Below, piece by piece: positions 10,414-20,007 of a stretch of 35,612 bases of DNA. This DNA is from Tubiluchus corallicola (lineage: Eukaryota > Priapulida > Priapulimorpha > Priapulimorphida > Tubiluchidae). A program made the translations under genes and the position numbers. A model generated the notes under the pieces. The model made no database searches. It had not been told where the DNA came from and saw only the letters and a list, made by a program, of their open reading frames with translations. The stretch lies in the NCBI GenBank assembly GCA_030141605.1, contig JAQGDQ010001068.1, positions 30,001 to 65,612 of the forward strand, read 5' to 3'. Every line of letters begins with the position of its first letter. Positions within the stretch are counted from its first letter, which is position 1.

Positions 10414-13400
10414 GTAAGCTTATTTAGCCCAATGAGCTTGCTAAGGATAGTAATATTGGTACAACGTCCAGTAAGCTTGATGGACCTAGTAATTTTGGTA
10501 AGCCCAGTGACTTTGGTAAGCTCATTGACTTTGGTAAGCCCAGTAAACTTGGTAAGCACAGTGACTTTGGTTAGCCCAGTAAGCTTAGTTGGTCAGCTAA
10601 AGTTGGTGATAAGTCCAGTAACATTGGTAAGCCCAGTAAGCTTGGTAAGCCAAGCCCATTAAGCTTTGTGAGCTCTCTATATTTGGTAGACACAGCAAGT
10701 TTGATCAGCTTTGTAAGCCTTATGTGCACACTAAGCTTAGCAGGACATTTTACGAGTTAACACGAACAATTTAATCAAATAACAATTTTCTTTTCTAGTT
10801 ACAAAAGTTTTTGGGACATAATTTAACATTGCCGTTTCTACCCCTGATTTACGTTTGCATAGTGACGTTATGTAATGGCGCCATCGGAAAATTATTGCTT
10901 GAGACTTAAAATGAAAACAAACAAAAATTCCTTTCAGCGCGAGTACGATATACGCATAAAATTGCCGTAAAGTAATATAATATTTTAAAGCGATTTTTCT
11001 GAAACCTACTTCAGGTGCCCCTTTTCTTGTCCTTTAAAGGAAAACCGGATGATTGTTTAAACACTAGTTCAGAATCAAAAACGCTCTAAAATATTGAAAA
11101 CTACAATAGCTTTTTTTAAATCGAAGCTTCGATTAAATAATAATTACCTTGGATAATAATTTCGTTAAACTTTCAAAGCTACCTGTGGCTCAGTGAACCT
11201 ACTAAGATTGGCAACGGTACCTTTTTGTCACGTGCGCCTGGCCGACAAATAGAAGGCTGCACCGTGATAACTATAATCACGAACCGCTGCGTTAGTTTCG
11301 GATGTCATATGATGTAGAGCCCATATTCGTGACATCACATGTTTAAACAATAACAATTATGCAAATGTGCTTGACGAGCAAAGGAAGACTTCTGCCACAG
11401 CCTAAACTGTGATTAGTTTCTGACGCAAGCAATAGCTGTGTTCACTTGCCATTAATTAACTTTCTAAGCTACTTATTCAAATATACGAAACAATTGCTAA
11501 CTTTTATAGGAAAGAAAATGTATATTTTGGACAGTAAATTAAAATGAGATTGAGTCTAAACAATCGTCCGTTTCCTTTAAGCAGATAAACCAGTCAGAAT
11601 TTTTATTATAGGAGGAATACAAAGTAGCATTTTCTAAATCAGTCTGACTGCAATTAGCAATAATTTTTTTACATTACATTAATTAGACAAATTAATCAAT
11701 TGTTTTGACTATTGTTCCAAACAGTGGGTAAACTGAACGTCACCACCAGTGCGCCGCCTAGTTGGAGTAAACTGAACCAGGACTTTCCCTCTGTGATGCC
11801 TGGCGGTCACTGGAAACCGCTAAACTGTGTTGCCAGGTCTAGGGTTGCCATCATTGTTCCTTTCCGCGACAGAGACGAGCATCTGAGACTTTTCTTGATG
11901 AATCTCCACGGCATGTTGATGAGGCAGCAGCTTGATTATCAAATTTACATCATTGAACAGGTAATTCAAAGTGTTCTAGAGGGAACGTTTACTCTTTCGT
12001 TCACATTTATTCGTTCACTCAATTTTTCCTTCCTTCCTCACTGCGTTTTCCTTCACTTGTTTGTGTTATTATTTGTTTGGACACTTTTTCTTGTTTGTTT
12101 ATTCAATTACATCGTGTTGTTTGTTTGTTTCCTGGGCATGTTGGTTCGTTTGTTTGTCTGTCTGTCCATCTGCCCAGTGTTCAATCAATCAGCCATTCAT
12201 TTATTCTTTTTCTTTCTACCGTTGATTTTTCATTCGTTTTTCATATCTTGATTCATTCGTTTATTCGTTTGTTTGTTCATTCGTTCATTTATTTACCCAT
12301 TCGTTTAATCTCTCATTGATTCATTTAATAATTCTTTCGTTCATTCATTCATTTACTTTTTCATTCATTCATTCATTTATTCAATCACTCACTTACTCAT
12401 TCGTTCATTCATTTTTTATTTATTCATTTACCTTTTCCATTAATTCGTTCTTTCTTTCTTCCATGTACTTGTTCACTCATTCTTCATTCATTTATTCATT
12501 CATTCACTCACTCTCATTTTTCATTCATCCGGCTAAAATTTTATTCAGTATATTAGGGATAGGTTTAGGGTTATTTCTTTTCTTGCTGTGACATTATTAC
12601 CTGGATTCATATGTAGAAGAGTAACAGTTGAACAAATACATAAAAATACCCGTTAGGTATTACCACGGCGCATTAAGTAGTTAGACAAAAGTGTTTTGAC
12701 GCCCACACCTCGGGGGAGATGAGGAACTGACTTGGAGATGGAGGGCTGGCATTACTATACTCTTATATTTACCGTGTTGTTTTTGATATTTAATAAATAA
12801 ATATATTTAATAATTGGTTCCTTAAATCAAGTCTTGATAGTTTGCCAAGCCCATCGTGGCTACCTCATACGCCACACGATAAACAACAATAATCAGGAAG
12901 CAGCTTTAACCGCAAGAATAAATAAACTTTAATCAAAATGTGACACGTGATAACCAAACACTGCCGTAACAAAAGAGCAAATTTTGCTGGCGCCATCTAA
13001 CGAATAAATGCACGAAATCAAAGCCCAGTCTTTCTACGGAAATGACACCCTCTAAAGCCACTAAAAGTACCAGAAAATCTTAGCTAGCTTATTTTGTTCA
13101 TTCTATTTTTGTGTAAAACCAAAACTTCACAAACTGTGCTCTATTTCAGCTTTAAAAACTAGATGCTATTACAATTTCAGGCAGCCGTCCCTTCGTTTTG
13201 CTAAATTAAGATGAAATTAGATATTATACTCATGGTCATGGTTGGTATCCTTGGTGCACACTCCATAGTGCACACAATGGAGTGTGCACCAAAAGAGTCA
13301 GTTATTGATCACATTGATGGAGCTGCAATGTCGATTATGGCTGAGCAGCGCGATCCTTGAACGTCTCCAGGGTGCACGCCTGGGCAAGGTATATGGAGAT

Positions 13401-14075
13401 CCTGAGTTGCCCAGACAATAGGAACCCCCTCTCTTCCTCCCTGGTGTAGTCCAAAGGAAAGCGGAGTGATACGTTTGGCACCAGGTTGGCTGTTGCAGCT
13501 GCCGGAGTCAGTGAGCATGCTGCACTGGTCCGCCTTCGGGGCTCCACTCCTGATTTGTAAGGTTTACTCCTCTACACATGGCCGTTGGGTCACTTGACCT
13601 CCTCCACCCTCTGCCGGTGGCTGCTTGCGCAGCTCCTCCGCCTAGTGTCGAGATACAGTATGGGCATCCCGCAAGCATACAGCACCTGGTATTCCTAGGC
13701 TGTCACCCATCCAAGTACTAACCAGGGTCTACGTTGCTTAACTTCGGTGATCAGACGAGAACCGGTGTTTTCAACGTGATTTGGCCGTAATCAGATATTA
13801 TACTAACCTCCAATAAAGTAACAAATCTCAATTCTGTTTCAGTCAAAACCAGACGAATTCAATAGAGCAAAGTTATTTAACACCGGGTTTTCTGAAGCGC
13901 TGAAGCAGTATAATTGGACTTGTTTTGTTTTCCACGATGTTGATCTGATACCAGAAGATGATAGAAACATTTACAGCTGTGCAGAATATCCTCTTCATCT
14001 GTCTGTTGCGATTGATAAATTTAATTATAAGTAAGTGTAATTGTTTAATTAGAGAAATGAGCTTCATTATCAAGC

Positions 14076-14130
<55 letters not shown>

Positions 14131-14557
14131 GAGAGAGAGAGGAGAGAGAGCATGCGGGAGGGAGGGAGGGAGAGAGAGAGGGGGGAGGGAGAGAGAGTTA
14201 ATAACAATGATGATGATGATGGTGGTGTTGGTGTTGGTGGTGGTGGTGGTGATGATGGTGGTGGTGGTGGTGGTGGTGGCGGCGGAGGCGATGATGGTAA
14301 AAATATGGATGATAAAAGTGATTGTGCCGATGATGATGATATTAATAATAATTATTGTTATTATTGCTGTTGTTGTTGTCGAGTTATGTTCCTTACACTC
14401 TCCTCTCTCTCTCTCTCTTTCTCCCTCTCTCTGTCTTTCTCTCTAACTTTCTCTCTCTTTTTCTCTCTCTCTCTCCCTCCCTTCCCCTCTCTATCTCTCC
14501 CTCTCTCCGTCTCTCTCTCTCCCGCTCTCTCCCTCTCTCTTACTCTCTCTTTCCCTT

Positions 14558-14625
<68 letters not shown>

Positions 14626-15853
14626 CTTTTTCTTCTCTCTGAATGTAATTTGGCTAATCATATATGAAAAACTGTAGAATAACCTCAGAATATTATTGTA
14701 GAATATTTTCTGTCTTTCTTTCTCCCTCTTTCTCTTTTTCTCTCTTTCTGTCTTTTTCTTTCCCTCTCTCTCTCTTTCTCTCCTTCTCTCTCTTTTTCTC
14801 TCCCTCTCTGAGTATAATTTGACTAATTATGTATAAAAACTGTAGAATAACTTCAGAATAGTACTGTAGAATATTTTCTCTCTTTCTTTCTCCCTCTTCC
14901 CCTTTCTCCCTCTCTTTCTGTCTTTTTCTTCCCCCCGCTCTCTCTCTCCCTCTCTGAGTATAATTTGGCTAATTATATATAAAAAAACTGTAGAATAACT
15001 TCAGAATAGTACTGTAGAATATTTTCTCTTTCTTTCTCCGTCTTTCCCTTTCTCTCTCTCTTTCTGTCTTTCTCTTCCCCCCTCTCTCTCCTCTCTCTTT
15101 CTCTCTCCCTCTCTGAGTATAATTTGGCTAATTATGTATAAAAAACTGCAGAATAAGCTCAGAACAGTGGTGTAAAATATTTTCTCTCTTTCTTTCTCCC
15201 TTTTTCTCTTTCTCTCTCTTTCTATCTTTTTCTTTCCCCTATCTCTCCTCTCTTTCTATCTCCCTCTCTAATTATAATTTGGCTAATTACATATAAAAAA
15301 CTGTAGAATAGGCTCAGAGTAGTACTGTAGGATATTTTCTCTTTCTTTCTGCTTCTTTTTTGTCTCTTCTTTTCTGTCTTTCTTTTTCATTTTTCTCTAT
15401 CAGTCACTCATTGATTGCAAACTAAATTACTTGCTTATTGACACTTTATTTTTCAGCCTTTTGTACCAGCAACTATTCGGTGGTGCCAGCGCCATCCCTC
15501 GGAAGACGTTCGAAAATTTGAACGGATTTTCAAATTTGTTTTTTGGCTGGGGAGGCGAAGATGACGACATGGCAAAAAGGTGGATGGTAACATTTGTAAT
15601 TTTCAGCCACATCATCTTTAGAATGTGAAACTGCCCTTAGGTAATCAAGACGTTTAGGCTGACGACGTCACTGTGACACTTTCAAACGAAAAACAAACAA
15701 ACGAACGATACAAAATGCTGTGGAAGTAGTGGTTTGAGTAGCAAACCAATGATCCAAACAACCAAACAATGAACCAAGCAGCCAACCAACTAACCAGTCA
15801 GCTAACCAACAAACCAACCAATCTATCTACCCTTCATCAACCACTCAACCGAC

Positions 15854-15886
<33 letters not shown>

Positions 15887-16228
15887 AGGGAGGGAGGGAG
15901 CGAGGGAGAGAGGGTAAGAGAGAGCAAGGAACATAACTCGACAATGCCAACAACAACAACAACAATAATAATAATAACAATTATTATTAATATTATTATT
16001 ATTATTAAAACTATTAGTATCATCATCATCTTCATCATCATCATCATACATCATCATCATCATTGTTATTAACAGTACCAATAAGAATTGTGATTTTTAT
16101 TGTTGCTGCTGCTGTTATTATTATTATTAACTTTTCTTGTCTCCCTCTCTCTCCTTCTTGCTCTCTCTCCCCTCCCTCTCTTTGTTCTTCGCTCTCTTTC
16201 TCTGACCATCTCTGTCTCACTCCCCCTC

Positions 16229-16292
<64 letters not shown>

Positions 16293-18664
16293 CCTTCCCT
16301 CCCTAACAAATAACTAACTAGTTAACTAACAATACAGAAGACGCTGTAACCAAAACTGGGTTTATAATTTTTTAATATAATATTTAACACAATTATTATA
16401 CGGTTTTTAATTTCTTGGCAGGTTAAGTATAAAGAAGTATCCAATCATGAGGTATCCAAAGTCAATTGCCAGGTATAAAATGTTGGAACATAAGAAAGCA
16501 GAGCCAAATAAGCACAGGTGAATACTGAAAATAAATAGTCTTTCTACTGTTTCTCTGTGCGCATGTGCAGTTATCGTAGGTCAAAGGTCAAGGGTACCAC
16601 AGCAGTGAGTCTTAACTACAACCATCACATGACGTGTGTAAAGCAAAGCTGTCTGCTGCAACTTCAGTTGTTTTGCCTGGACTTTACTTAATTATGCCTT
16701 AGTCTGTCTGTAGAGTGCTTTACTAGCAGGATCTTGCTTGGGAACAAGGAAAAATGAACTAGGCAAGGTTCTGGTTAGACGTTAAAACTTTTATTATAAC
16801 TGTAGCTTTGGCTGCGAGACGCATAATGTTTTGGGAAACATTGCACAAAAAACAGCTGTTGTACCTCTCAATTTAGCTGTGTTAGTTTCTGATGAACTAC
16901 ACACGTTCGGCAGCTAATACGTAAGCACAGCGATAAATTTGAAATTTGATTTTTTTTCTTAAAACTTGTCTAGTTTTAGTACAACGCACTAAATATCTTA
17001 CAGTAGCACTGTACTTCAATTTCCGCTTTCACAAACACGTGCAACATGCTCGTGGAATATTTTTGCTGTTGAAAATTATGTTAGTTTGTGATGTCATTAA
17101 TAGTTGGGCTCGCCTGCCATTAACTACGCTTTTAATCTATTATTTAATTATCAGAAATGCTTTTCCAGCATTAATTGTGTTGAAATGTATACTTTTTATC
17201 TGACTTGAAAATGGGGTAGTATATGAAAAATCATTCAGTCTTCCTTAATGGGCTGTGCATTACTACTTTACATGATTAAGTAAAGTAGAGCTGGTAGTTG
17301 TGGAACTGGATTTGTAACCTAAAAGTCACAAGCTCATATGTGTCCTTTGATTCCAGTATTACCATACATGCGTGTGTACAAGTCGACCTTATGTACAAGT
17401 CGATGTGCATTTTAAGACCAAAAATTGCATCATTTTATATATTACCTGTGTACAAGTCGACCCTAAAATATTAAGATGTTCCAGAGTAAATGATGTGTTT
17501 CATCACCTTCCCATTTGAAGAAAAAAATAATTTACTAAAATTAATTACCTCTGCGTAGTTGTGTTTTACATACGCGTGTATGCTGGTAATGTAAATTTTG
17601 CCAATAAAACGCGCATATACAAGGCTACTGTAAAACTTCCCGCGGCAGCCGAGAGGTGGCAGAACCTGCACAACATTGGCGATTTCCATATTCTGATCGA
17701 GTGGCTCCGTCGCTAGTTTATTTACCAGTAATATATAAATTTTAACTCAATTTCACAACATTAAAATAAATTACAGTAATATTTGTTAATTTTGTGAAGT
17801 AATGTCAAGATGCGAACATTCTCTGATGTAAAGTTTCACAGTATGAGTGTTCATTCAGTCCAGCGTATAATGAAGAATTATTTCTTTACATTGTAGACGA
17901 CTCTTTAGCGACATCTCCCAAAAATATATTTTAAGTATATGTCGACCCCAAAAATTTCGCCTTAAAATCGCCTCTCAAAAATTCGACTTTTATATAAGTA
18001 TATACAGTAATCATATTTATTATATGATAATCATTTCATGTTACAGGTTACTGAACACTTTATAATCATGATCACAGTTTTTCATAGTTCTCGCTCCATT
18101 TTATCTTTCATTCACTACTCCCCCTCCCCCACTTTTATGTTTATATTATTATTATTTCAATTATTAATCACTTCTTTAAGATTTCCACGTACAGTTTGGC
18201 CTGTCAAGCTATGGTTTTAGGCTCAAACTGTATGCATCAAAATTATTCTGTAATGTAATTTGCACATGTATATGCTGCATAAGAATCTCTTTTGTAATTT
18301 CTGGTTAATATTGCATTTATGTTTATATTTACTTCAGTGAAATTATTTGTATTTTTATGATAACTGTTAGATGCAGAGTGGAAATAAATAAACTTATAAA
18401 CTTGTGTTACGTTTTTAATCTTACAGATTTCTAACTATGAAACAAGGGGAGAGCAACTTTAATCTGGATGGATTAAACAGTCTCAGCTACACTGTGATAT
18501 CTCGCGAGAAGCGGCCATTGTACACTCACATTCTCGTCAACCTCATTTCAAAGAGTTCTCCTATTGACGCCGAGGTGCTCGCGAAACAGGACAAACAGTT
18601 TGCTCAAATTATCAAAGAGATTGGAAACGTGGATTTAGCTATGGCTTACCTTGCTCATCACTAA
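10116..18664 (+). CDS. Beta-1,4-N-acetylgalactosaminyl/galactosyltransferase, six exons
   Basis: Joining 10116-10413, 11725-11960, 13843-14030, 15457-15579, 16422-16517 and 18427-18664 gives 1179 coding bases (392 residues and a stop) with every junction in phase. The product is a type II Golgi membrane enzyme adding a beta-1,4-linked sugar to terminal GlcNAc. Residues 1-16 are cytoplasmic, about 17-34 span the membrane, and a short stem follows. Family motifs in order: PFRDR (145-149), FNRAKL (184-189), metal-binding DVD (210-212), FGG (248-250), GWGGEDDD (271-278), and Met302/His305 as further metal ligands. Spacings match bovine beta4Gal-T1 exactly (Asp254-Tyr289-Trp314-Met344-His347 correspond to Asp212-Leu247-Trp272-Met302-His305). 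Leu247 replaces the gatekeeper Tyr, so UDP-GalNAc use (LacdiNAc synthesis) is predicted. Coding frame and motifs are intact throughout. Confidence 0.93.
10420..10670 (+). repeat. 18-bp minisatellite of splice-donor-like units in intron 1
   Basis: Imperfect repeats of GGTAAGCCCAGTGACTTT begin just after the exon 1 donor. Many units keep GGTAAG, identical to the core of the real donor. The 18-base period leaves an open frame of LVSPVT hexapeptides, but the exon 1 frame stops at TAG (10425-10427), so it is not translated by read-through. Confidence 0.85.
10790..11033 (+). mobile_element. Dispersed repeat D, copy 1
   Basis: This region is similar, in reverse complement, to 32787-33030: shared blocks include GGGACATA, CCCCTGATTTACGTT, ATATACGCATAAAATTGC and TTAAAGCGATTTT. 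Its right end abuts TTAA at 11034, and the other copy also begins at TTAA, which suggests a TTAA-targeting non-autonomous transposon. Confidence 0.55.
11034..11580 (+). mobile_element. TTAA-flanked MITE A, copy 1
   Basis: TTAA (11034-11037 and 11577-11580) flanks a 539-bp body whose ends are inverted: AGGAAAACCGGATGATTGTT at one end and the complement of AACAATCGTCCGTTTCCT at the other. A second copy lies inverted at 19456-20007. TTAA target choice is typical of piggyBac-type transposases. No transposase is encoded. Confidence 0.8.
11725..11960 (+). CDS. Exon 2: start of the catalytic domain
   Basis: Acceptor CCAAACAG|TGGG, donor CAG|GTAATT, phase 1 in and phase 0 out. It encodes VGKLNVT, then GGHWKPLNC and VAIIVPFRDRDEHL (nucleotide-binding start of the fold), ending QLDYQIYIIEQ. 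Confidence 0.93.
11985..12525 (+). repeat. (ATTC)n / (GTTT)n degenerate tetranucleotide tract
   Basis: Decayed ATTC, ATTT and GTTT tetramers fill the 5' part of intron 2. The Phe/Ser/His/Ile-rich open frames across it come from the repeat. Confidence 0.85.
12526..13218. other. Intron 2 interior, nothing firm
   Basis: AT-rich intronic DNA. GGCGCCATCTAACG near 12989 resembles the GCCATCT/AGATGGC core that recurs later in the window. No coding frame or element was recognised. Confidence 0.4.
13253..13290. other. Perfect 14-bp hairpin near the SINE 3' end
   Basis: GGTGCACACTCCAT (13253-13266) and ATGGAGTGTGCACC (13277-13290) are exact complements around a 10-base loop, 22 bases inside the target duplication. 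Confidence 0.9.
13673..13792 (-). rRNA. 5S rRNA-like sequence (SINE head)
   Basis: The minus strand reads TTACGGCC..., then CTCGTCTGATC, GAAGTTAAGCAACG, CCTGGTTAGTACTTGGATGG and GGAATACCAGGTGCTGTATGCTT, collinear over 120 nt with eukaryotic 5S rRNA. The 3' half, with the box C region of the internal promoter, is well kept, while the 5' half has drifted. Since it sits at the 5' end of a TSD-flanked element it is more likely a Pol III promoter head than a working rRNA gene. Confidence 0.75.
13843..14030 (+). CDS. Exon 3: DVD metal-binding motif
   Basis: Acceptor TTCTGTTTCAG, donor AA|GTAAGT. Encodes FNRAKLFNTGFSEAL and CFVFHDVDLIPEDD, then HLSVAIDKFNY. The DVD aspartates bind Mn2+ and the donor nucleotide sugar. 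Confidence 0.93.
14076..14640. repeat. Composite microsatellite block in intron 3 (GA)n...(CT)n
   Basis: In order: (GA)n, GAT/GGT triplets, AAT/GTT triplets, the unique stretch CGAGTTATGTTCCTT (about 14379-14393), then a long (CT)n. The same composite appears inverted in intron 4. (GA)n and (CT)n in one transcript can pair. Confidence 0.9.
14641..15400 (+). repeat. ~155-bp tandem repeat in intron 3
   Basis: Five copies of a unit containing TATAATTTGGCTAATTAT, then AAAAACTGTAGAATAA and TCAGAATAGTACTGTAGAAT, followed by a pyrimidine-rich stretch. Copies start near 14641, 14813, 14955, 15115 and 15265. Confidence 0.85.
15457..15579 (+). CDS. Exon 4: gatekeeper Leu and GWGGEDDD
   Basis: Acceptor TTATTTTTCAG. 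Encodes LLYQQLFGGASAIPRKTF, then NGF and GWGGEDDDMAK. The phase requires the donor AAAAAG|GTGGAT at 15580; the stronger-looking ATG|GTAACA seven bases on would shift exon 5 into a stop. The weak donor may allow regulated splicing. Confidence 0.88.
15855..16300. repeat. Composite microsatellite block in intron 4, partly inverted copy of the intron 3 block
   Basis: (GA)n, then AAGGAACATAACTCG (complement of the intron 3 unique stretch), CAA/AAT/ATC triplets and a terminal (CT)n. Blocks of opposite orientation therefore bracket exon 4. Confidence 0.85.
16422..16517 (+). CDS. Exon 5: Met/His metal ligands
   Basis: Acceptor TTTCTTGGCAG, donor CACAG|GTGAAT. Encodes SIKKYPIMRYPKSIARYK, then MLEHKKAEPNKH. 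Met302 and His305 match the second metal-binding pair of the family. Confidence 0.88.
16860..17250 (-). mobile_element. MITE family C copy in intron 5 (inverted)
   Basis: Its complement resembles 20665-20870: AAGACTGAATGATTTTTCATATACTAC, then AAAAAGTATACATTT, CACAA, TTAATGGC and TGACATCACAAACTAAC. An end near TTAA (17246) and the GATGATT-like terminus relate it to MITE A. The ORF across it is non-genic. Confidence 0.6.
17353..18010. mobile_element. Pogo/Tigger-style MITE in intron 5 (tentative)
   Basis: The left end reads AGTATTACCATACATGCG and carries GTACAAGTCGACC repeats. The right end, complemented, starts ACTGTATATACTTATATAAA and continues to AGTCGAA. Opposed AAGTCGA/TCGACTT ends around 650 bp are common in mariner/pogo-type elements. 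The TIR match is imperfect and no transposase is present. Confidence 0.45.
18045..18410 (+). other. Intron 5 end; possible LINE 3' UTR remnant
   Basis: A CCCCCTCCCCC tract followed by AT-rich DNA ends in GGAAATAAATAAACTTATAAAC, like the 3' tail of a CR1/L2-type element or an old polyadenylation site. No coding part is preserved. Confidence 0.25.
18427..18664 (+). CDS. Exon 6: C-terminal part and stop
   Basis: Acceptor TTTTAATCTTACAG. Encodes FLTMKQGESNFNLDGLNSL, then SYTVISREKRPLYTHI and a tail after the usual family end, stopping with TAA at 18662-18664. The DGLNSL and PLYTHI blocks are conserved in the family. The tail of about 35 residues after the catalytic domain is unplaced. Confidence 0.92.
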
Positions 18665-18834
18665 TGCTAGGCTCAATTTTCAATCAATGGGTTTTAGTTT
18701 TCAATAATTTATACGACAATGGAAATAATTAGGACAAAATGGCTGTTTTCATCTCTTTAGAGGCATTCTGAACACTGGCAGGCCTGTAGTTAAAATTACT
18801 AGGGTTGCTGCTTCACAAAATGATTAGCTATTGT

Positions 18835-19459
18835 TTAACCCTTATAGGGTCATCGGGGGGTAAGAAATTACCCCCAGACCGGTTTTTTGCATTTTACCCT
18901 TTTACCATACGCATCTCAGTAAACATTTCCATGCCTTTTTCTAAATATGTTTTGTGCACAAAATACTTTCAGTTATTTATTTTGGCGCATTGTCTCACCA
19001 TGAAATAAAAGTGAAAATGCAATATGTCGATTTTTTAAAATTGCCGAAACTTTACTTCGCTTGTCTATACATTTTACGGGCGATGTATCTGATAAAACGA
19101 AATGTCAGTTACTCAAATTACTCCACCTAAAAGAAGAAAGTAGTAGACAATAAATTCAAAATAACAATGATTTTTGCACACGCGCTAGCCATGTCGGTTG
19201 TCTACAGTTATTCCAGAATAGATAAGGGAACGTAACTAAGTGAATTTAAATTTCGTATTACTAGTAAGTCACATGTCTTTAAGCAGAGGTATAATGTATC
19301 TGACCTATGGTGGTCAGCATAACCACAAATTATGCTGTTGCTGTTTACTAATGAAACACGGCGGTTTATCAAAAGTAATTTACGAATTATGGTGGGGGTA
19401 ATTTTTTACCCTCCAGTTACCAAAATCGGTTGTAAAAATCGTGACCCTATAAGGGTTAA
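18835..19459 (+). mobile_element. PiggyBac-type MITE B (TTAA|CCCTTATAGGGTC)
   Basis: TTAA at 18835-18838 and 19456-19459 flank a 617-bp body. Terminal inverted repeats read CCCTTATAGGGTCA and TGACCCTATAAGGG's equivalent (GTGACCCTATAAGGG). TTAA followed by CCC is typical of piggyBac-like elements. Subterminal GGGGGTAA/TTACCCCC blocks recur in both orientations. It lies 171 bp after the glycosyltransferase stop and includes AATAAA at 19004-19009, the first such hexamer downstream of the gene. Confidence 0.85.
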
Positions 19460-20007
19460 AGGAAAACCGGATGATTGTTTAGACTCAATCTCATTTTAAT
19501 TTACTGTCCAAAATATACGTTCTCTTTCATATAAAAGTTAGCAATTGTTTCTTATATTTGAATAATTAGCTTAGAAAGTTAATTAACGGCAATCGAACAC
19601 AATTATTGCTTACGTCAGAAACTAATCACAGTTTGTGCAATGGCAGGCGTCTTCCCTTGCACGTCAAGCACATTTGCATAGGTGCTACAGTACTATTTGA
19701 ACACATGATGTCACGAAAAATGGGGTCTACGTCATATGACGTCAGAAACTAACACAACATAATCATGTTTATCACGGTACCGCCTTCTATTTGTCGACCA
19801 CACGAATGTGACAAAAAGGCACTGCTGCCAATCTTAGTAGATTCACTGAGCCGTGCGTAGCTTTGAAAATTTAACGAAATTTGAGTATCTGAGTTAATTA
19901 GTATTTAATCTAAGCTTTGATTTAAAATTAGCTATTGTAGTTTTCAACGTTTTAGAGCATTCTTTATTCTGAACTCGTGTTTACACAATAATCCGGTTTT
20001 CCTTTAA
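19456..20007 (-). mobile_element. TTAA-flanked MITE A, copy 2, adjoining MITE B
   Basis: The element body is 19460-20003, with ends AGGAAAACCGGATGATTG and CCGGTTTTCCT and TTAA on each side. It is collinear, in reverse complement, with 11034-11580. Its left TTAA is also the right TTAA of MITE B. It carries a CRE octamer at 19737-19744. Confidence 0.85.

Larger units (their letters stand above)
13219..13804 (-). mobile_element. 5S rRNA-headed SINE (SINE3-like) with target-site duplication
   Basis: A 12-bp direct repeat AGATATTATACT flanks it at 13219-13230 and 13793-13804. Read on the minus strand, the 562-bp insert starts with a 5S rRNA-like head (13792 to 13673). A GC-rich body of about 380 bases follows, then a perfect 14-bp hairpin (13290 to 13253) close to the 3' end. 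SINEs with 5S heads are known as SINE3-type in vertebrates; the body here was not recognised. The open frames on the minus strand are probably incidental. Confidence 0.8.

Noticed and set aside
13309-13547. Two minus-strand open frames
   Set aside because: They lie within the GC-rich body of the 5S-headed SINE and overlap each other. No domain is recognisable.
13673-13792. Functional 5S rRNA gene
   Set aside because: The 5' half has diverged, the 3' end runs into a further 440 bases, and the whole is flanked by a target duplication, as expected of a SINE.
15580-15592. ATG|GTAACA as the exon 4 donor
   Set aside because: It looks stronger, but joining there puts exon 5 out of phase and gives a stop. 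GTGGAT at 15580 restores the conserved protein.
16946-17203. Open frame similar to the one at 20661-20903
   Set aside because: The similarity is nucleotide homology between MITE family C copies. Neither has a start context or a domain.
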